Shown: piece after piece, positions 62,624 to 64,000 of the stretch
Numbering within the stretch: the first letter of the stretch is position 1
Layout of the letters: each line of letters starts with the position of its first letter
Assembly (NCBI GenBank): GCA_910574805.1
Contig: CAJTCV010000007.1
Coordinates: 124,001 to 188,000 of the forward strand
Direction: 5' to 3'
Length of the DNA: 64,000 nt
Origin: Lachnospiraceae bacterium
GTDB taxonomy: Bacteria > Bacillota > Clostridia > Lachnospirales > Lachnospiraceae
Made by a program: the position numbers and the translations under genes
The notes under the pieces: model-generated
What the model saw: only the letters and a program-made list of their open reading frames with translations
What the model was told of the DNA's origin: nothing
Databases searched by the model: none

Positions 62624-62869
62624 TTAATCGTTGCCGCCTGGAGAAGGCCCATTCACAACGCCCTGTTCATTCACTCGCGCAGTCAGAAATAAAACAGGGC
62701 AGTCTACTTTATCCCGTATCCTTCTGCATACCTCTATCCCGTCCATGTCCGGCATATTTACATCCAGCAGTATGAGACCTGGCTGAAGTTTTATTTTGCT
62801 TAACCCTTCGCTTCTGGTCTCTGCCGTAATGATTTCATATTTTGAAAAAACCGAAAAAAGTTCCCTGGA
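62624..62869 (-). pseudogene. Remnant of a response-regulator receiver domain
   Basis: On the minus strand an open stretch of 82 codons reads YEIITAETRSEGLSKI, then LILLDVNMPDMDGIEVCRRI (phospho-acceptor Asp) and CPVLFLTARVNEQ. This is the middle of a two-component receiver domain. The acidic N-terminal part is missing, with a stop just before it, and the frame ends at GGND where the family continues with the conserved lysine and the output domain. There is no start codon or ribosome site. It is a decayed gene fragment. Confidence 0.8.
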
Positions 62870-63033
62870 CTATCCGTTTGGAGAGTGGACGTAACGGTAA
62901 GAACGGCGTAAAATAAAGCATAATTGCGTTTTTTACCCCGCAATGCCCCATAGTTTACGCCTGTAGTCAGGGCGCGGGTCGGAGCCGAAGCGTGCATGGC
63001 GGTTATGAAGACAATAGAAAGGGAGACAGGCAT
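62870..63033. other. Gap between the receiver remnant and the MalT-like gene
   Basis: I see no gene here. A TAAAAT element (62909-62914) has no properly spaced -35, and GGGAG at 63021-63025 is the ribosome site of the next gene. Confidence 0.4.
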
Positions 63034-64000
63034 TTGGATAAAGGATATATAGTGCCGGAGACCGCGTTAAAAAAACTGCGTACAGCGAAGGGACTGGGAC
63101 AGACAGTCTATATCTACGGAGCGACCGGCTATGGGAAGACGGAGCTGGTAAAGCAGTATCTGTCAAAACGCAGGTATCGTTACATTTCCTGTGCAGAAGA
63201 TGCCGCAGGACTTCCGGAACTGGCGGAAGCAGCACAGAGTGCCGGGAAGGAAAAAGAGGCGCAGGCCCGGACGGTCGTTGTGGTGGACGATATGCACCTG
63301 CTGAAAAATACCCAGGGGCGCAGGGCAGTTTTCTCACTTGTGAAAAGCAGGGACATATGGCTTATCTTAATCTGCCGCAGCCCCATCCCGACATGGCTGA
63401 TGCCGCCTTATGTGAGCGAAGGATTCCTCGTCATCACGGAGGATGATCTGCGGCTGAAGGAAAAAGAGATTGCCGCTTACATGGGATCACAGGGATTAAA
63501 TATCACAGAGGAAGAACTGGCATTCGTAGCGGAAAGGAGTCAGGGAAACGCTTACACGGTGCGGCACACGGCACTGAAAATGCTGGAGGGGCGGCGCCCC
63601 GGTCCGGAGCTGGCGCAGGAGATTACGGAAGCTTTTGCCGCATACCTGGAAAACTATGTGATGGTGCAGTGGGACAGCGATCTTCTGGAATTTCTGATGC
63701 AGGTCAGCGTCACCGATGAATTTACCCTGCCTCTTGCGGAGATGGTCACGGGGAATCGCCATGCGCCGGAGCTCCTGGAGCGGGCAATGGAGACCGGGAA
63801 CTTCCTTTCCTGCAGGGACGGCATCTACCGTCTGCGGCCCCAGCTCATCCGGGCGCTGCGCAGGCGGGCGGCGAAGGAATACGGCCCGCAGGAAAGGGCG
63901 GACCATGCCTACAACGCAGGGCTGTATTATGAGATGCAGGGACAGATTATGTTCGCTCTTGCCATGTTTGAGCAGTGCGGGAAGAAAGAGCGGATCAGGG
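63034..64000 (+). CDS. MalT-like STAND ATPase / LuxR-type regulator, 5' part
   Basis: The frame is open from TTG 63034 to the window end (322 codons) and continues beyond it. TTG lies eight bases after GGGAG. The protein has Walker A YGATGYGKTELVKQYL near residue 29-44, Walker B VVVVDDMHLL near 84-93, a sensor-like LILICRSPIPTWL, and a helical region LKEKEIAAYMG typical of MalT/LuxR-family STAND regulators, which normally end in TPR-like repeats and a LuxR DNA-binding domain. The beginning of a helical repeat region (AGLYYEMQGQIMFALAMFEQ) is visible. The ligand and target genes are outside the window. Confidence 0.82.
   Translation, partial: MDKGYIVPETALKKLRTAKGLGQTVYIYGATGYGKTELVKQYLSKRRYRYISCAEDAAGLPELAEAAQSAGKEKEAQARTVVVVDDMHLLKNTQGRRAVFSLVKSRDIWLILICRSPIPTWLMPPYVSEGFLVITEDDLRLKEKEIAAYMGSQGLNITEEELAFVAERSQGNAYTVRHTALKMLEGRRPGPELAQEITEAFAAYLENYVMVQWDSDLLEFLMQVSVTDEFTLPLAEMVTGNRHAPELLERAMETGNFLSCRDGIYRLRPQLIRALRRRAAKEYGPQERADHAYNAGLYYEMQGQIMFALAMFEQCGKKERIR

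Overview
The window reads as a chromosome segment of an anaerobic, spore-forming Firmicute, most likely a gut Lachnospiraceae. The reasons are the gene content and order (ireB-ruvX-yrzB-type block, rnjA, mltG-like, trmR and U32 peptidase; dprA-topA-codY; CIRCE-groESL; guaB-pyk), sporulation sigma K, an anaerobic NrdD, divergent HPr, GC-rich codon use, and strong GGAGG ribosome sites with occasional TTG/GTG starts. No tRNA, rRNA, CRISPR array, prophage or intact insertion sequence was found.

Layout. 1-5.4 kb: the tail of a PPK2-type polyphosphate kinase, then a three-gene operon of DHH phosphoesterase, membrane RCK/RyR protein and TIR-TM-MORN receptor-like protein, a candidate nucleotide-signalling or conflict system. 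5.4-7.1 kb: a Schlafen-AlbA/GHKL regulator with its own consensus promoter, sitting between two copies of the prmA promoter; the upstream copy has a decayed -10. 7.1-36.1 kb: mostly housekeeping genes on the plus strand (prmA, rsmE, cysteine desulfurase-thiI, mtaB, ireB-ruvX, fur-like, rnjA, tRNA U34 modification pair, sigK, yifB-dprA-topA-codY, groESL, guaB, pyk, asnS, a CsoR-like repressor, nrdD).

36.2-42.7 kb: a minus-strand coiled-coil lipoprotein, then a five-gene operon collinear with the uncharacterised Salmonella STM4015-4014-4013-4012-4011 set (LRR-like protein, ATP-grasp, alkaline-phosphatase-fold hydrolase, two radical SAM enzymes); the last gene is fused to a HAD-type domain. 42.8-49.4 kb: a 1826-residue secreted M60 (mucin-type) metallopeptidase carrying a dockerin-like segment, overlapping a membrane-anchored cohesin-like protein: a two-gene secreted-enzyme/anchor pair. 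49.5-51.9 kb: an MBOAT acyltransferase and SGNH hydrolase pair for cell-envelope acylation.

51.9-62.5 kb: cupin, SseB-like protein, an SdpR/SdpI-type autorepressor/immunity pair with a visible operator, an ECF transporter S component with a long leader, a P1 peptidase, a SsuBC/TauBC-type ABC transporter without a binding protein, leuS, and an AAA-ATPase-like/PD-(D/E)XK protein. 62.5-64 kb: a response-regulator remnant and the start of a MalT-like STAND regulator that runs off the window. The two most interesting undescribed systems are the DHH-RyR-TIR/MORN operon and the STM4011-4015-type operon; the M60/cohesin pair is a close third.
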